Shown here piece by piece: positions 29,425 through 40,300 of a stretch of 64,000 bases of DNA. The position numbers were made by a program, and so were the translations under genes. Location: assembly GCF_004152935.1 (NCBI RefSeq), contig NZ_SETE01000006.1, positions 124,001 to 188,000 on the forward strand, given 5' to 3'. The notes under the pieces are model-generated. The model saw nothing but the letters and a program-made list of their open reading frames with translations. It was not told the origin of the DNA and made no database searches. The DNA comes from Brumimicrobium glaciale. GTDB taxonomy: Bacteria; Bacteroidota; Bacteroidia; Flavobacteriales_D; Crocinitomicaceae. Each line of letters opens with the position of its first letter. Position 1 is the stretch's first letter.

Positions 29425-30270
29425 ATGAAAAATTCACTTTTTTTATTATTCTCACTGACCATTGGAGGGCTTTTCGGACAGCAAACTCCCGAATTTTCAT
29501 TCGAACTGTATTTTGAAGATGCTATAGGGAATAAGGATACAATTACTTTAGGGTATGATGAATTAGCGACAAATGGAATCGACGCTCCTTTCGGAGAGGT
29601 CGACAAACTTAATGATGCATGGAATACTACTTTGGAAGCAAGGGTTGGTGATAAAACATATTCAGGTTTAAATACATCCTCAGTTTGGATCAATTCAAAC
29701 TCATATTTGTCAAAAAAACAAATTTTGAATTCTTACTGTCAGGATATTGATTACCCTGAAAGAATTTCTATTCAATTTACCACGGACAATTATCCAATAA
29801 AAATAAAATGGGATAAAAAAATCTTCGATGAAGATTGCCAAAAATATTCCTTTCTATTTGGACAAGATGATCACTATCATTTTGATGCTACTGGATTCTT
29901 AATGTTAAGAAGTGCTGATAGTTTAGTTATAGATTCGTCTTTTGTCTTTCTTGGCCGAGAATTGGCGAGTTATGAAACGAATGGAAATATTATAGGTGTT
30001 CTTCAATTTGTGTTTCATCGATATTATAATTTGAATATTGAAGTGAATCAAATAGATCTTCCAAATGTATTCCCTAACCCAATAAATGGTGATTATATTA
30101 AAGTAATGTTTGAAGGGCAATATGAAATAAAAGATATGACAGGAAAAATTATACAAAAAGGTATAATTGAAAATGACAGGATTCTCTTTCACAACCACCA
30201 AAATGGTATTTTCAACTTGTTACTATTTAACAAGAGTAAATCTTACAACCTAAAAATTATTAAATTATGA
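29425..30270 (+). CDS. Secreted protein with T9SS type A sorting domain
   Basis: 281 aa. Signal peptide residues 1-18 (GGLFGQ), a middle region of about 180 residues I do not recognise, with two cysteines near 96 and 130, and a C-terminal sorting domain starting VFPNPINGDYIKV (about residue 213), ending LKIIKL. By family it is exported by Sec, crosses the outer membrane by T9SS, and the C-terminal domain is removed. Its stop overlaps the ATG at 30267 (ATGA), coupling it to the metalloprotease frame. Both lie in the stretch bracketed by the duplicated barrel 3' end. Confidence 0.75.
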   Translation: MKNSLFLLFSLTIGGLFGQQTPEFSFELYFEDAIGNKDTITLGYDELATNGIDAPFGEVDKLNDAWNTTLEARVGDKTYSGLNTSSVWINSNSYLSKKQILNSYCQDIDYPERISIQFTTDNYPIKIKWDKKIFDEDCQKYSFLFGQDDHYHFDATGFLMLRSADSLVIDSSFVFLGRELASYETNGNIIGVLQFVFHRYYNLNIEVNQIDLPNVFPNPINGDYIKVMFEGQYEIKDMTGKIIQKGIIENDRILFHNHQNGIFNLLLFNKSKSYNLKIIKL

Positions 30271-30332
30271 AAGCAATAAACTTTATTTTTAGATTAATAT
30301 GTTTAGCTTCAGTTAATTTGCTTTATGGGTAA
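30267..30332 (+). pseudogene. Severed signal peptide of the metalloprotease
   Basis: ATG at 30267 reads MKAINFIFRLICLASVNLLYG and then TAA (30330-30332). The following codons in the same frame (TNLFCPTVFPENESSS...) run without another stop into the metalloprotease. Signal peptides here end in YGQ or FGQ, so the expected codon at the stop is CAA; a single C-to-T change gives TAA. Either a recent nonsense mutation or a sequencing error. Confidence 0.75.
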
Positions 30333-30404
30333 ACCAACTTATTTTGCCCTACTGTTTTTCCTGAAAACGAGTCAAGTTCAACGCGCTCTGCAACATGTGA
30401 TGAC

Positions 30405-33400
30405 TTGTCTGGAATGTATAACAATTATTATGGGAGGTACCAATTTTCTGAAGATATTTATGATATTAGAAATATAATAGAAATTCCAATTGATGTTCAT
30501 ATTTGGCAGAAGGATAATTCTACAGGTAACTATATTGATAACGTTTTCAATAGAACAGTAATTGAGGATGCAATGGTTAAAATTAATGAAATATTTACAG
30601 ATATAACTACTCCATCTGATGTAATTCCAGGAGTGGTGAACTATGAAAGTTCGAAAATTATAATCACTCTAGGTAATATTTTTTTTAATCAAAACACTTC
30701 TTGTTGGAGTGCAGGCGATATTGCTGGACCTTCAACAGGTGAATATTTGAATTCAGAAGCTAATATCTTACATCCTGGATCAAGCAAAAATTTCAAAATT
30801 CATTTTACTGGAGCTTCTCCAGCATGGTCGGGTTTTGGACGGTTCCCTTCATTTACCCAAGATCATGAGCATTATGTCGTAACTTATAACTCTCTCCCGA
30901 TGTTTGGTAATGATGTAAATGTGCCTAATGCCTTAGCAGTACATCTAGCCCATGAACTTGGTCATAACTTAGATTTGTATCACACTTATCAAACATCTTT
31001 TGACGCTTGTAATGAAAATAATCCAGATTATTTAGATGATGTTTTTGGATCTGGAATTAATAAAGTATGTCCTCATGACGCTGGTTGGGAATGTATTACA
31101 ACATCACCTCTCAATTCATGTACCAATAATATTATGGGTGGGTCAAGCGGCGCAAAATATATTTCACCGAATCAAGTCCATAGAATGCACAGAGCTCTTT
31201 CCATGGGTTCTATTAGGAATTATGCAAAGGTTCATAGTTTTGATGAAAATTTGATATTAGAAGTAAATCAAGATGAAACATGGGATTTTAGTGTTAAACT
31301 CTTTAATAGTTTAAGAATTAAATCAGGTAATACTTTGATTATTAGGTGTGAAATTCAATTTGTTCCCGAGGCGAAACTTATAATTGAACAAGGTGCAAAA
31401 GTTATTTTGGACGGTGGAACATTGACAAATGAAAAGTTCCAAAGTCAATACTGGCAAGGAATCCAAGTTTACGGAACATCAAACCAACACCAATATCCAG
31501 TCAATAACCCTACCCATCAAGGAATGTTAGAAATTAAAAACGGCGGAACTATAGAAAATGCTCATAAAGCAGTTACCAATTGGAAAGAAGGTTCTTGGAA
31601 TGAAATTGGTGGTGTGATTAAGTCAACTGACGGATTTTTTAGAAATAATAGAAGAGGGGTTGAGTTTATGGTGTATCAAAATTTCCACCCATCTAACTCA
31701 AGCATAAAGAGAGACAACACTTCTAGTTTTACAGACACAGACTTTTTGACAGATGATGATTTTATTGAAGGACATCCTCAGCAACCACATGTTTCTATGT
31801 GGAAAGTCCAAGGTATAAACTTTACAAATTGTCATTTTGCAAATAATGTTACCTCAAGTAAATCATTGAGCAGCTCTCCAAATGAAGGTATTACTGCGCT
31901 TGACGCTAGTTTTAGAGTTCTTCCAAGGTGTGATTCTCCTCCGTTACCAGTAGGTCAATCGTGTCCATCAGGTTCATTGTTAAGGTCAAGTTTTAGTGGT
32001 CTTGAGTTTGCAGTTCAAATTGCAGGAGCGGGTATTACAGATGCAGTAACCGTAACACAGGCAGATTTTACTAATAATAATATGGGAATTTATGTTGATG
32101 AATTTGACAATATCAATCTTAACAGAAATGACTTTATCATCGGCAATAGTGGTTATTTAAATAGTGTGTATCCAGGAAATGGAATTACGCTTGATAACTC
32201 GACAGGTTTTATAGTTGAAGAAAACTCAGTGTTAAGTAATATGAATGGAGGTAAAACATCTGGAATAGTGGTGATAAATAGTGGTTCAGCTAATAATCAA
32301 GTGTATAAAAACAGCCTAAACAATCTTTATTTGGGTACGCAAGCCAGTAAAATTAATCGAAAATTAGATTTGCATTTAAATACGGGTCTTCAATTTTTAT
32401 GTAATGATTATGTTCAAAATAGAACAGCAATTTCCGTTAGCTATCCATCTCCAGGCAACGGCATTAGATATTATCAAGGAGAGTTTTACCCAAAAACCTC
32501 TGCTGGAAATACATTCCTGCTTAATAATATGGATATAACAAATAATACCAATAGTCATTTTAATTACTATCATTCAGGAGGAAATACGCTACCAAATGTC
32601 GTTACAGGGCCAGTTGATCCTATTCCAAATAGTGCGTTAAATGCTTGTCCAACAAGTTTTACAAGTGGGATCTCTATGTTTAGTCAGCTCGTAACAGAAT
32701 TGTCAGATTATGAAATCGAACTAGCAAATCATAAAACAGCTTACAATATTCTCAATTACAATTATGTCTCTTTAATTGATAATGGAAATACAGAGATATT
32801 TCAAGGACAAATTGAAAACAACTGGTCTAGCGATGCTTGGATTTTGAGAAATGAGTTGATGCAAGAATCTCCTTATTTATCATCCGAAGCCTTATTAACT
32901 GCAGCTGGTGAGAATATTTTACCAAACGCCATGTTGTTAGAAGTGCTTTTAGCTAATCCTGATGCAACAAGAGGTGAGGATTTCATTAATAAATTAAATG
33001 AAGTTACAGGTAATGCCTTGCCAGAATACATGCTTAACTATGTCAGAAATAACTGGGATACTGAAACAGTGAGAACTACTTTGGAAGGTGAGATGATGTC
33101 TTATCAGGCTAAAATTGCATCAGCAAATAGTTTTATCAAGTATTTAGAGAAATCTAAAGAGGAACATACTTATGCAGAAAGACACAACACTGTTTTAATG
33201 GGAGAAGGAGTTTCTAATAAAATAGGATTAATGGACTTCTTTATTGAGAACAGTGAGTGGTCTAGAGCAGATTCTGTATTGCAAGCACTTAATAGCGACG
33301 AAAGTTTAGAGGGCGACCTAGGTTTGCTTGACGATTTTGATAACTATATCACTTTCAGATCTAGTCTTGGTGAAAGAAGTGTTGCAGAACTTGATTCATC

Positions 33401-33842
33401 AGAAATTAGTTATTTGGAAACTTTAGCTGAGAAAGGTAGTAGAGCATCGGGTTATGCTGAAAATATTTTATGTTTCTTCTATGATATTTGTTACGAGAAG
33501 GAAATACCAGAAGGTGGGTCAATGGCAAAAATGTTAACAATTCCAGCTCCATCAGGTAACGAACCATCTTTAGAAGAGATAATGTACAACATCACAGTTT
33601 ATCCAAACCCAGCAAGTGATTTCACAAGCATCAAATGGGAAGTTTATGATGAACTGAATAATGCCCACTACAAAATCTTCGATTTGAATGGTCGCGAAAT
33701 GGGGTCAGGAGCAATTGAGAAAAATGAAGGTGAAAAAGTTGTTGACACAAGAAGTCTTACCAACGGAGTTTATATTATCAATATCTACAACGACGGAATT
33801 ATGAAAATGAATTCTAAGTTGATTGTGAGTAAAGAGAAGTAA
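30405..33842 (+). CDS. M43-like metalloprotease with beta-helix and T9SS domain, 5' end broken
   Basis: The open part is 1145 aa; restoring the stop at 30330 would give 1191 aa from 30267 (numbering used here). The zinc site is HELGHNLDLYH (H229, E230, H233, H239) with a Met-turn NNIMGG (M290), a metzincin arrangement close to M43 pappalysin-like enzymes, although the usual Gly before the third His is Asp. Residues ~350-790 have right-handed beta-helix character (repeated GNGITLDNSTGFIVEENS-type turns). The C-terminus is a T9SS type A domain (ITVYPNPASDFTSIKWEV). Without its signal peptide it could not be secreted; TTG 30405 or ATG 30414 are only formal starts. Followed by a terminator. Confidence 0.75.
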   Translation: MSGMYNNYYGRYQFSEDIYDIRNIIEIPIDVHIWQKDNSTGNYIDNVFNRTVIEDAMVKINEIFTDITTPSDVIPGVVNYESSKIIITLGNIFFNQNTSCWSAGDIAGPSTGEYLNSEANILHPGSSKNFKIHFTGASPAWSGFGRFPSFTQDHEHYVVTYNSLPMFGNDVNVPNALAVHLAHELGHNLDLYHTYQTSFDACNENNPDYLDDVFGSGINKVCPHDAGWECITTSPLNSCTNNIMGGSSGAKYISPNQVHRMHRALSMGSIRNYAKVHSFDENLILEVNQDETWDFSVKLFNSLRIKSGNTLIIRCEIQFVPEAKLIIEQGAKVILDGGTLTNEKFQSQYWQGIQVYGTSNQHQYPVNNPTHQGMLEIKNGGTIENAHKAVTNWKEGSWNEIGGVIKSTDGFFRNNRRGVEFMVYQNFHPSNSSIKRDNTSSFTDTDFLTDDDFIEGHPQQPHVSMWKVQGINFTNCHFANNVTSSKSLSSSPNEGITALDASFRVLPRCDSPPLPVGQSCPSGSLLRSSFSGLEFAVQIAGAGITDAVTVTQADFTNNNMGIYVDEFDNINLNRNDFIIGNSGYLNSVYPGNGITLDNSTGFIVEENSVLSNMNGGKTSGIVVINSGSANNQVYKNSLNNLYLGTQASKINRKLDLHLNTGLQFLCNDYVQNRTAISVSYPSPGNGIRYYQGEFYPKTSAGNTFLLNNMDITNNTNSHFNYYHSGGNTLPNVVTGPVDPIPNSALNACPTSFTSGISMFSQLVTELSDYEIELANHKTAYNILNYNYVSLIDNGNTEIFQGQIENNWSSDAWILRNELMQESPYLSSEALLTAAGENILPNAMLLEVLLANPDATRGEDFINKLNEVTGNALPEYMLNYVRNNWDTETVRTTLEGEMMSYQAKIASANSFIKYLEKSKEEHTYAERHNTVLMGEGVSNKIGLMDFFIENSEWSRADSVLQALNSDESLEGDLGLLDDFDNYITFRSSLGERSVAELDSSEISYLETLAEKGSRASGYAENILCFFYDICYEKEIPEGGSMAKMLTIPAPSGNEPSLEEIMYNITVYPNPASDFTSIKWEVYDELNNAHYKIFDLNGREMGSGAIEKNEGEKVVDTRSLTNGVYIINIYNDGIMKMNSKLIVSKEK

Positions 33843-33870
33843 ACAATAGCTTTTAGCTTTATGAGAAATG

Positions 33871-33904
33871 CACATTCCTTAATTGGGATGTGCTTTTTGT
33901 TTTA
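33871..33904 (+). terminator. Terminator after the metalloprotease
   Basis: GCACATTCC pairs with GGGATGTGC (one U-G pair) around TTAATT, followed by TTTTTGTTTT. Confidence 0.8.
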
Positions 33905-33953
33905 GGCAAAATTATGAATGCTATATCGGATGTTTTTATCAATTCCAGCTCAA

Positions 33954-34205
33954 AATCAAATCGAAAAAGGAAGTTTAAATGCCGAAGTAAAAATAGTATC
34001 TATAAATTATTCGGGACCTCAAAACAGCGCTTTGTCCTATGAAATGCTAGAATCGTTAAAACCAGGACGAAATTATACTTGGAATGTAAATTATCAACGA
34101 AACATTTCTAAAAACCTACAAATCAGTTTGCAGTATAACGGTAGACAGTCAGAAAACAGCAAAACTATTCATTCTGGTGGGGTAGAAGTAAGAGCATTCT
34201 TTTAA
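33954..34205 (+). pseudogene. Second copy of the barrel protein 3' end
   Basis: From AAT at 33954 the frame reads NQIEKGSLNAEVKIVS and continues to GGVEVRAFF-stop, matching the last ~83 residues of the 1147-aa protein with a handful of changes. Bases 34026-34127 are identical to 29156-29257 (102 bp), while both flanks differ at about one base in five, mostly silently. Upstream there is no barrel sequence or signal peptide, only the metalloprotease terminator, so this is a gene fragment. Confidence 0.85.
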
Positions 34206-34348
34206 ATTCCTTGGATTATTGAAAAAAGTTTTTTAGCTTAGCTTACGACAATTAGAAATAAAGGATTTTCTTTTCGCAAAAATAAATTGCAACCTTATTT
34301 TAATTGTCACGTTAAAAAAGAGACCCTACTCAATTTATTACTACGATT

Positions 34349-37300
34349 ATGAAGAATTCAAGTTTTAACGCTTTGGCATTTATATTATTATTGTTTAGCT
34401 TCTTCTTTTTTACTAAAGAAGTAAAAGCTTCGCACGTTGCAGGGGGATATATTCAAATAGAATGTACTGGTGTGCCAGGAGTTTATAATGTGAGTTTAGT
34501 ACTTTACCGGGATTGTTCAGGTGTTAATTTAGGAAATAACGCAAATATTAACTTTACTAATACTTGCGGTCTGAACAACATCAATGTTAATCTTACTAGA
34601 GTTTCTCAAACGGAAGTTTCTCAGGTTTGTATCCAACAAGCTGGAAATACTACCTGTAATAATGGACCGCTACCGGGTTATGAAGAACATGTTTTTGAAG
34701 GAACCGTTAATCTTGGTGATTGTGATACTTGGACCGCTAATTATAATCTTTGTTGTAGAAATACAGTGATTAATCTTGTAAATGATGATCCTTTTAATGT
34801 TTCAACACAAATAAATACAGCCACAGATAATTGTAATGATACACCAAGTATAACTGCTCAGCCAGAACCTTATGTTTGTATAAATCAGCCTGTTTCTTAC
34901 AACTTAGGAGCCTTTGAACCAAACGGTGATTCAATAGTATATTCTTTAGTTGATGCCGTTCAGGGGATAAATAATCCAGTACCTTATACACCAGGTTATA
35001 CCGGTGCAATTCCAATTACCGGTGCTGCAATAGATCCGGTTTCTGGAACCATTACTTTCACACCTACAATCGTTGGAGCTTTTGTTATCGTTATTCGAAT
35101 GATTGAATACAATTCCAATGGAGATATTGTTACCATTACAGATTATGAATATCAGACTTATGTTGAGAACTGTAACAATCAAACTCCTCAACCTCCTGCT
35201 GCTGGTGTTACTAATGTTACGGGAAGTATTGTTCAAAATGGTCCAAATGATTTAACACTTTGTCAAGGTAATAATGGATGTTTTGATATTATTTTTAATG
35301 ACCCAGATGGAACCAATGCTTTAACGGTTCAATCTAATATAGCGCAAGTACTTCCTGGAGCAACAGTTACGACATCAGGCTCTAATCCTTTAACATTAAC
35401 CATTTGTTGGACACCAACAGTAACCCAAGGAACAGAAACTTTAAACTTTTTAGTTCAAGATGACGCTTGTCCAATTGTGGGTCAGAATAATTATGCTGTT
35501 ACCATTAATGTTGTAGACCCTGGAATAACATCCGTTATTACAACTACAGAATTGTGTTTAGGAACTGATTTAGGAACTGCTACGATTTCCATGACAGGTG
35601 GTAATCCACCATTTGTTTATACTATTTCAGGAACTCAAACAGGAACAAATTCCACAGGTTTATTTGATAATCTACCACCTGGTAACTATAATTATACCGT
35701 AAATTCTGGCGGAGGTTGTGATGTTAATGGAACTTTTGTGATTGATCCTGGAGCTCCTCTTCCAGTCACAACTTCTTCAATTAATTTAACGTGTAATTCT
35801 TCTGGAGATGGATCAGCAACCATTACACCTTCAGGCGGTATTGCTCCTTTTACTTATGATTGGTCTCAAGGTGGAACTCCATTAACACAAAATACGCAAA
35901 CGATTTCAGGTTTAACAGCAGGAACCTATGATGTTACTTTAACAGATAATATTGGGTGTACAACAGATGAGATAATAACAATCACTGAACCAACCGTTTT
36001 AACTGGAACTTTATTGCCAACTCCAGCAAATTGCAATGGAAGTTCGGATGGTGAAATCAATGTAAATACTGTTTCAGGAGGAACTTCTCCTTATGGATTC
36101 AGTTTGAACGGAGGAACTTCTCAATCAGGAACAAGCTTTAATGGTTTAACAGCTGGAAGTTATGAAGTTGAAATTTCTGATGACCATGGTTGTAGTTTAA
36201 CATTAACGAGTGTTGTTACAGAACCAACAGCATTACTTATTAATATTGATATTAGCGAAGATGCAACTTGTGGTGCAAACTCAGGTTCAATCAATCTTTC
36301 TGCAACAGGAGGAATCTCTCCTTATACGTATTCCATCGGTGGAGCAAATCAGTCAACTGGCGTATTTACAAACTTAGCACCAAATACATATACGGTAACA
36401 GTAACTGATGGAAATGGATGTTCAAATTCTACAACAGTAACTATTGCAGATGTTATTGTTCCAACAGCAATTATAGATAATCAAATAAATTTAAGTTGTT
36501 TCGGAGGAAATAATGGGCAAGTAATTATTGGGACAACTAATGCAGTTGCTCCAATTACTTATTCTTTAAATGGTGGAACGCCTCAAGCATCAAATTCATT
36601 TGCTGGTTTAACTGCTGGAACTTATACAGTAGAAATGATTGATGGAAACGGATGTTTTGCAACGACAAATGTTACAATTACTCAGCCAGCTGTTATGAAT
36701 TATACTACAACTCCAACCAACGCGTCTTGTCAAGGCGATTGTAATGGACAAATCGTTGTTGCTGCCTCTGGAGGAACTGCTCCTTATACTTTTTCAAGTA
36801 ATAATGGAGTTTCATTTGGACCCAGTGCAACTTTAAATAATTTATGTGCTGGAAATATTCAAATCGTTGTAAGCGACCTCAATGGTTGTCTTGCTAATTC
36901 AGTAGTGAATATCGCAGAACCAACAGGATTAACCGCAACATTAACAGGAACAGACCCGGATTGTAATTTAGGTACAGATGGTGAAATTCAAGTAGCAGCA
37001 TCGGGAGGAACATCACCGTATTTATATAGTGTAAACAATGGGACACCTCAGTCAAGTAATTTACTTACTGGTTTGAGTGCTGGAGTTTATAGTGTACTTG
37101 TGGAAGATGCAAACGGTTGTCAATACACAATTTCGCAAACGTTGTTTAACCCTCCAGGAATAACTCTTAATCAATTGTCAAATACTTCATCAAATTGTGG
37201 GAATAATGACGGTGAGTTAGAAGTTGGAGCGGTTGGAACAAATGGACCTTTTCAATATTCTATTAATGGTTCGGTAAATCAAGCAAGTGGAATATTTCCA

Positions 37301-40300
37301 AATATTACGGGAGGAAGTTACCAAGTTATAGTGACTAACACAATTGGATGTCAAGATTCATCTTTTTTTGGAATCAATGATATTCAAATGACAGGTACTT
37401 TAGTCAGCACAACAGATATTTCATGTTTCCAAGGTAGCGATGGTGCAGTGGAAGTAATAAATGTTGGTGGTGCATTGCCTATCGTATTCGAATTAGATAA
37501 TAATGGTGCAACACAATCTACAGGAGTTTTCACAGGACTTTCTGCAGGTGGACATATTGCTACAATTGTGGATAACGGACTTTGTGTATTCACTATTCCT
37601 TTTACATTAATTCAGCCTGATAAAATTAATTTTGATGGAACTATTCAGAATGTAGATTGTAATGGAGCATCCACTGGACAAATAGCCTTAATAAATGTAG
37701 TTGGCGGAACAGGACTTTACGAATACAGTATTGATAATGGAAACACCTATCAACCTACAAGTACCTTCACTGGTTTGGCAGCAGGAACTCATACAATTAC
37801 TGTTAGAGATGATGAAGGATGTACGGTTGATAAAGACTTCATAGTTCAAGAATCTTCATTAATAACGTTTACTGAAACGGTATTTGATTTGAATTGTAAT
37901 AATGACAATACGGGTGTTATTCAATTGGCCGCTTCTAATGGTAATCCTGGATATACTTACAGTAACGACAATGGAATTAGCTTCCAAAATTCTTCAAGTT
38001 TCTTAGGGTTGTCAGCAGGTGCTTATACTATGTTTGTGCAAGATAATTTAGGTTGTCAAGTGTCAAGAAGTATCGTCGTGAATGAACCAGCACCAATTAC
38101 TGCAACTTATGCTCTTCAAGATGCAACGTGTTTCGGAGTGTGTGATGGCGAAATTCAAATTACTGCGAACGGCGGAACACCTGGTTATACTTACAGTATT
38201 GACAATGGAATAAACACTACTGTAAATAATACAATTACAGGTATTTGTGCAAGTAGTTTTGATATTATAATTAAAGACGCCAATGGTTGTGTTAATACTA
38301 CTAATCAAGCCATTAATGAACCTTCGCAAGTGGCATTTACAAGTGTTGAAACGCCTTCAACTTGTGAAGATCCAAACGGTGAAATTTCAATAACTGCAAC
38401 AGGTGGAACGCCAGCCTATACTTATAGCATCAACAATGGAGCGTCATTTGTCGCTGGAAATTCTTTTACTGGATTATTAGCTGGAACTTTCAACTTAGTT
38501 GTTGAAGATAATAATGGTTGTCCTGCTACTGGAACGCAAATAGTAACCAATGAAGCGTCACCAACTATTTCAATGGCATTAGGAACTGATCCTTCTTGTA
38601 ATGGAGGAGCAAATGGTCAAGTTATCGTTACAGCAATTGGCGGAACTGGAGGTTTGTTTTATTCAATTAACAGTGGCGCTCCTCAAGCGAGTGCAACTTT
38701 AACTGGATTAACTGCCGGGTCTTATAGTGTAACTGTAGAGGATGCAAATGGTTGTACAGATACAGAAACAGTTGTTTTGGGAGAGCCGACACCATTAACC
38801 TTTACATCAGTTCCAACAACATTGGCATGTTTCCAGAATTCTTCAGGAAGTATAGCTGTTACTGCATCTGGTGGAACTCCAGTTTACCAGTATTCGTTTA
38901 ACGGAGGTTCAACTTTCAATGCTTCATCTTCAAATAACTTTATTGCGGCAGGCACTTACAATATTGTAGTTAAGGATGCTAATAATTGTCAGATTACTGG
39001 AACAGAAACAGTAACAGAGCCAACACAATTGGTGCTAGATAATGCGACAGTTACAGATGCGAATTGTAAAAGTGCTTGTGATGGTGAAATTCAATTGTCA
39101 GTTTCTGGCGGAATGGCTCCTTACACTTATGACTGGTTGCAAGGAGTTGCAGGTGTAAATGATGATTTGGCTACGCAATTGTGTGCTGGAACTTATGACT
39201 TTGTTATTGAAGATGACAACGGATGTCAAGTGATTGACAATGCTTTTGTAGATGAACCAGATTCAGTAATTCTTACAGACATATTTGAGACAAACATTAC
39301 TTGTAATGGGGATTGTGACGGAGAAATTGAAGTAATTTCAGCTACTGCAACAGAATTCTCAATAGATGGAGGTACTACTTTCCAAACTGGAAATGTTTTT
39401 AGTAATATCTGTGCAAATGTTTACAATCTTGTTGCTAAGGATGCAGATGGTTGTTTGGTTGAACGTACAGTAGATATTTGGGAAGCAAATCAAATATCAT
39501 TGGAATTAACAGATGATACTACCGTTTGTAATAACTTTAATTTCAAATTAGTGGGTACAGGATTGGGTGGAATTCAGCCTTACACATATCAGTGGAGTAA
39601 CGGTGGTTCACTTACAGATACTTTAGATATTGTAGCTGCGCAAACAGATTCTTATTCGCTTGCAATATTTGACTTTAATGGGTGTACTGTACCCGCTGAA
39701 AATGTTACAGTGACTGTTATTCCATTGCTTGACATGAATATCGTTACAGATACTACAATTTGTCGAGAAGGAGTTGCTACAATTTCAGCGCAAGGAATTG
39801 ATGGCTTACCAGCTTACGCGTATACTTGGAGCTCTGGTCAAACGACAAGCTCAATTGATGTTACTCCATCAGTCAATACTACTTATACAGCAACAGTTAC
39901 TGATCAATGTGGTGACCAAGTTTCAATGGATGTAATCGTTGAATTATACCCTACACCAAGTGCTAATCTTGTCGCAGATAAGCTGAGTGGTTGTGTACCT
40001 TTAGATGTAAACTTCTTAAATATTACAAACCCAAGTGACGTTGGTTCAAATTGTGTTTGGACAATCAACGAGCAAACATTTAATGGTTGTACAGGTATTA
40101 ATTACACTTTTACGGAGGGCGGTTGTTATGATGTTAACTTACAAATAGAATCACCATTTGGTTGCATGGGCGATACTACTTTCTTCGATTATATTTGTGT
40201 TGATGAATATCCAACAGCAAGTTTTAATTACTCACCAGATGCACCAACGACTATAAATAATATTGTTGACTTTACGAATACATCTGAAGGAGCAACAAAT

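Noticed and set aside
33918-34205. Treating the 95-codon frame as a normal gene
   Set aside because: Its first ~12 codons have no relation to the barrel, there is no signal peptide, and the rest is the tail of a longer protein.
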